Positions 63,999 through 64,000 of a stretch of DNA of 64,000 nucleotides are shown in pieces. The stretch comes from Actinomycetes bacterium (GTDB lineage Bacteria > Actinomycetota > Acidimicrobiia > Acidimicrobiales > Ilumatobacteraceae). Where the stretch lies: assembly GCA_021414085.1 (NCBI GenBank), contig JAIOPC010000014.1:434001-498000 (forward strand). The letters run 5' to 3'. The notes beneath the pieces are model-generated. The model was not told the origin of the DNA. It ran no database searches and worked only from the letters and a program-made list of their open reading frames with translations. Made by a program: the position numbers and the translations under genes. The first letter of the stretch is position 1; each line of letters opens with the position of its first letter.

Positions 63999-64000
63999 GC

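Overview
The window comes from a high-GC actinobacterium. A member of the Acidimicrobiia (Ilumatobacter-like) is my best guess, inferred from gene content rather than from any marker gene. The supports are F420/FMN split-barrel oxidoreductases, an IclR regulator divergent from leuCD, a mycobacterial-type LexA box, a large NAD-dependent glutamate dehydrogenase, and start codons that very often lie 6-8 nt after a TANNNT box (leaderless transcription). Most of the DNA is ordinary chromosome, densely coded on both strands. There is no rRNA, CRISPR array, transposase or phage structural gene.

Layout. 1-9.3 kb: partial acyl-CoA synthetase, DEAD-box helicase, leuCD with its IclR regulator, a tandem FKBP lipoprotein, and a greA-hydrolase-ABC1 kinase operon. 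9.3-14.5 kb: bifunctional proline catabolic enzyme PutA, then leuB and ilvE. 14.5-16.6 kb: small minus-strand genes ending with an arginase/agmatinase-family enzyme. 16.6-17.4 kb: a long non-coding stretch holding a structured region and a complete attenuator (leader peptide, hairpin, terminator). 17.4-21.6 kb: citramalate synthase cimA, an unknown gene, acyl-CoA dehydrogenase, EamA permease. 21.6-29.4 kb: TrhA/hemolysin III protein, enoyl-CoA hydratase with a DUF2237 gene, NAD-glutamate dehydrogenase, gltX, a DUF218 membrane protein, an AhpD-like protein. 29.4-34.4 kb: tRNA-Gln and tRNA-Glu, then a 4.8-kb genomic island bounded by a 44-bp direct repeat of the tRNA-Glu 3' end. 34.5-51 kb: dinB with a LexA box, a GGDEF-EAL protein, PPK2, amidase, MFS, MscL, secreted and membrane proteins, an ABC-F ATPase, class I fumarase. 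51-59.5 kb: an eight-gene, tightly overlapping minus-strand glycan operon. 59.5-64 kb: hrpB, thioredoxin-like protein, an eIF2B-like protein, a PPOX protein and the first bases of another gene.

How the parts fit. Branched-chain amino acid genes (leuCD, leuB, ilvE, cimA) are spread over the first 19 kb. leuCD look controlled by the divergent IclR protein; cimA looks controlled by ribosome-mediated attenuation through a 17-residue peptide rich in Ile and Thr codons. Glutamate dehydrogenase, GluRS, tRNA-Gln and tRNA-Glu lie together.

The least familiar part is the island. It carries no recognisable integrase. It holds a three-gene operon (unknown 208-aa protein, HTH-ImmA/IrrE metalloprotease, membrane coiled-coil protein) with a strong promoter that has a palindrome inside it, and a second pair (58-aa protein plus another membrane coiled-coil protein). 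This is the best candidate for an undescribed system. Its function cannot be read from sequence alone. All calls rest on reading the sequence; no database search was possible.
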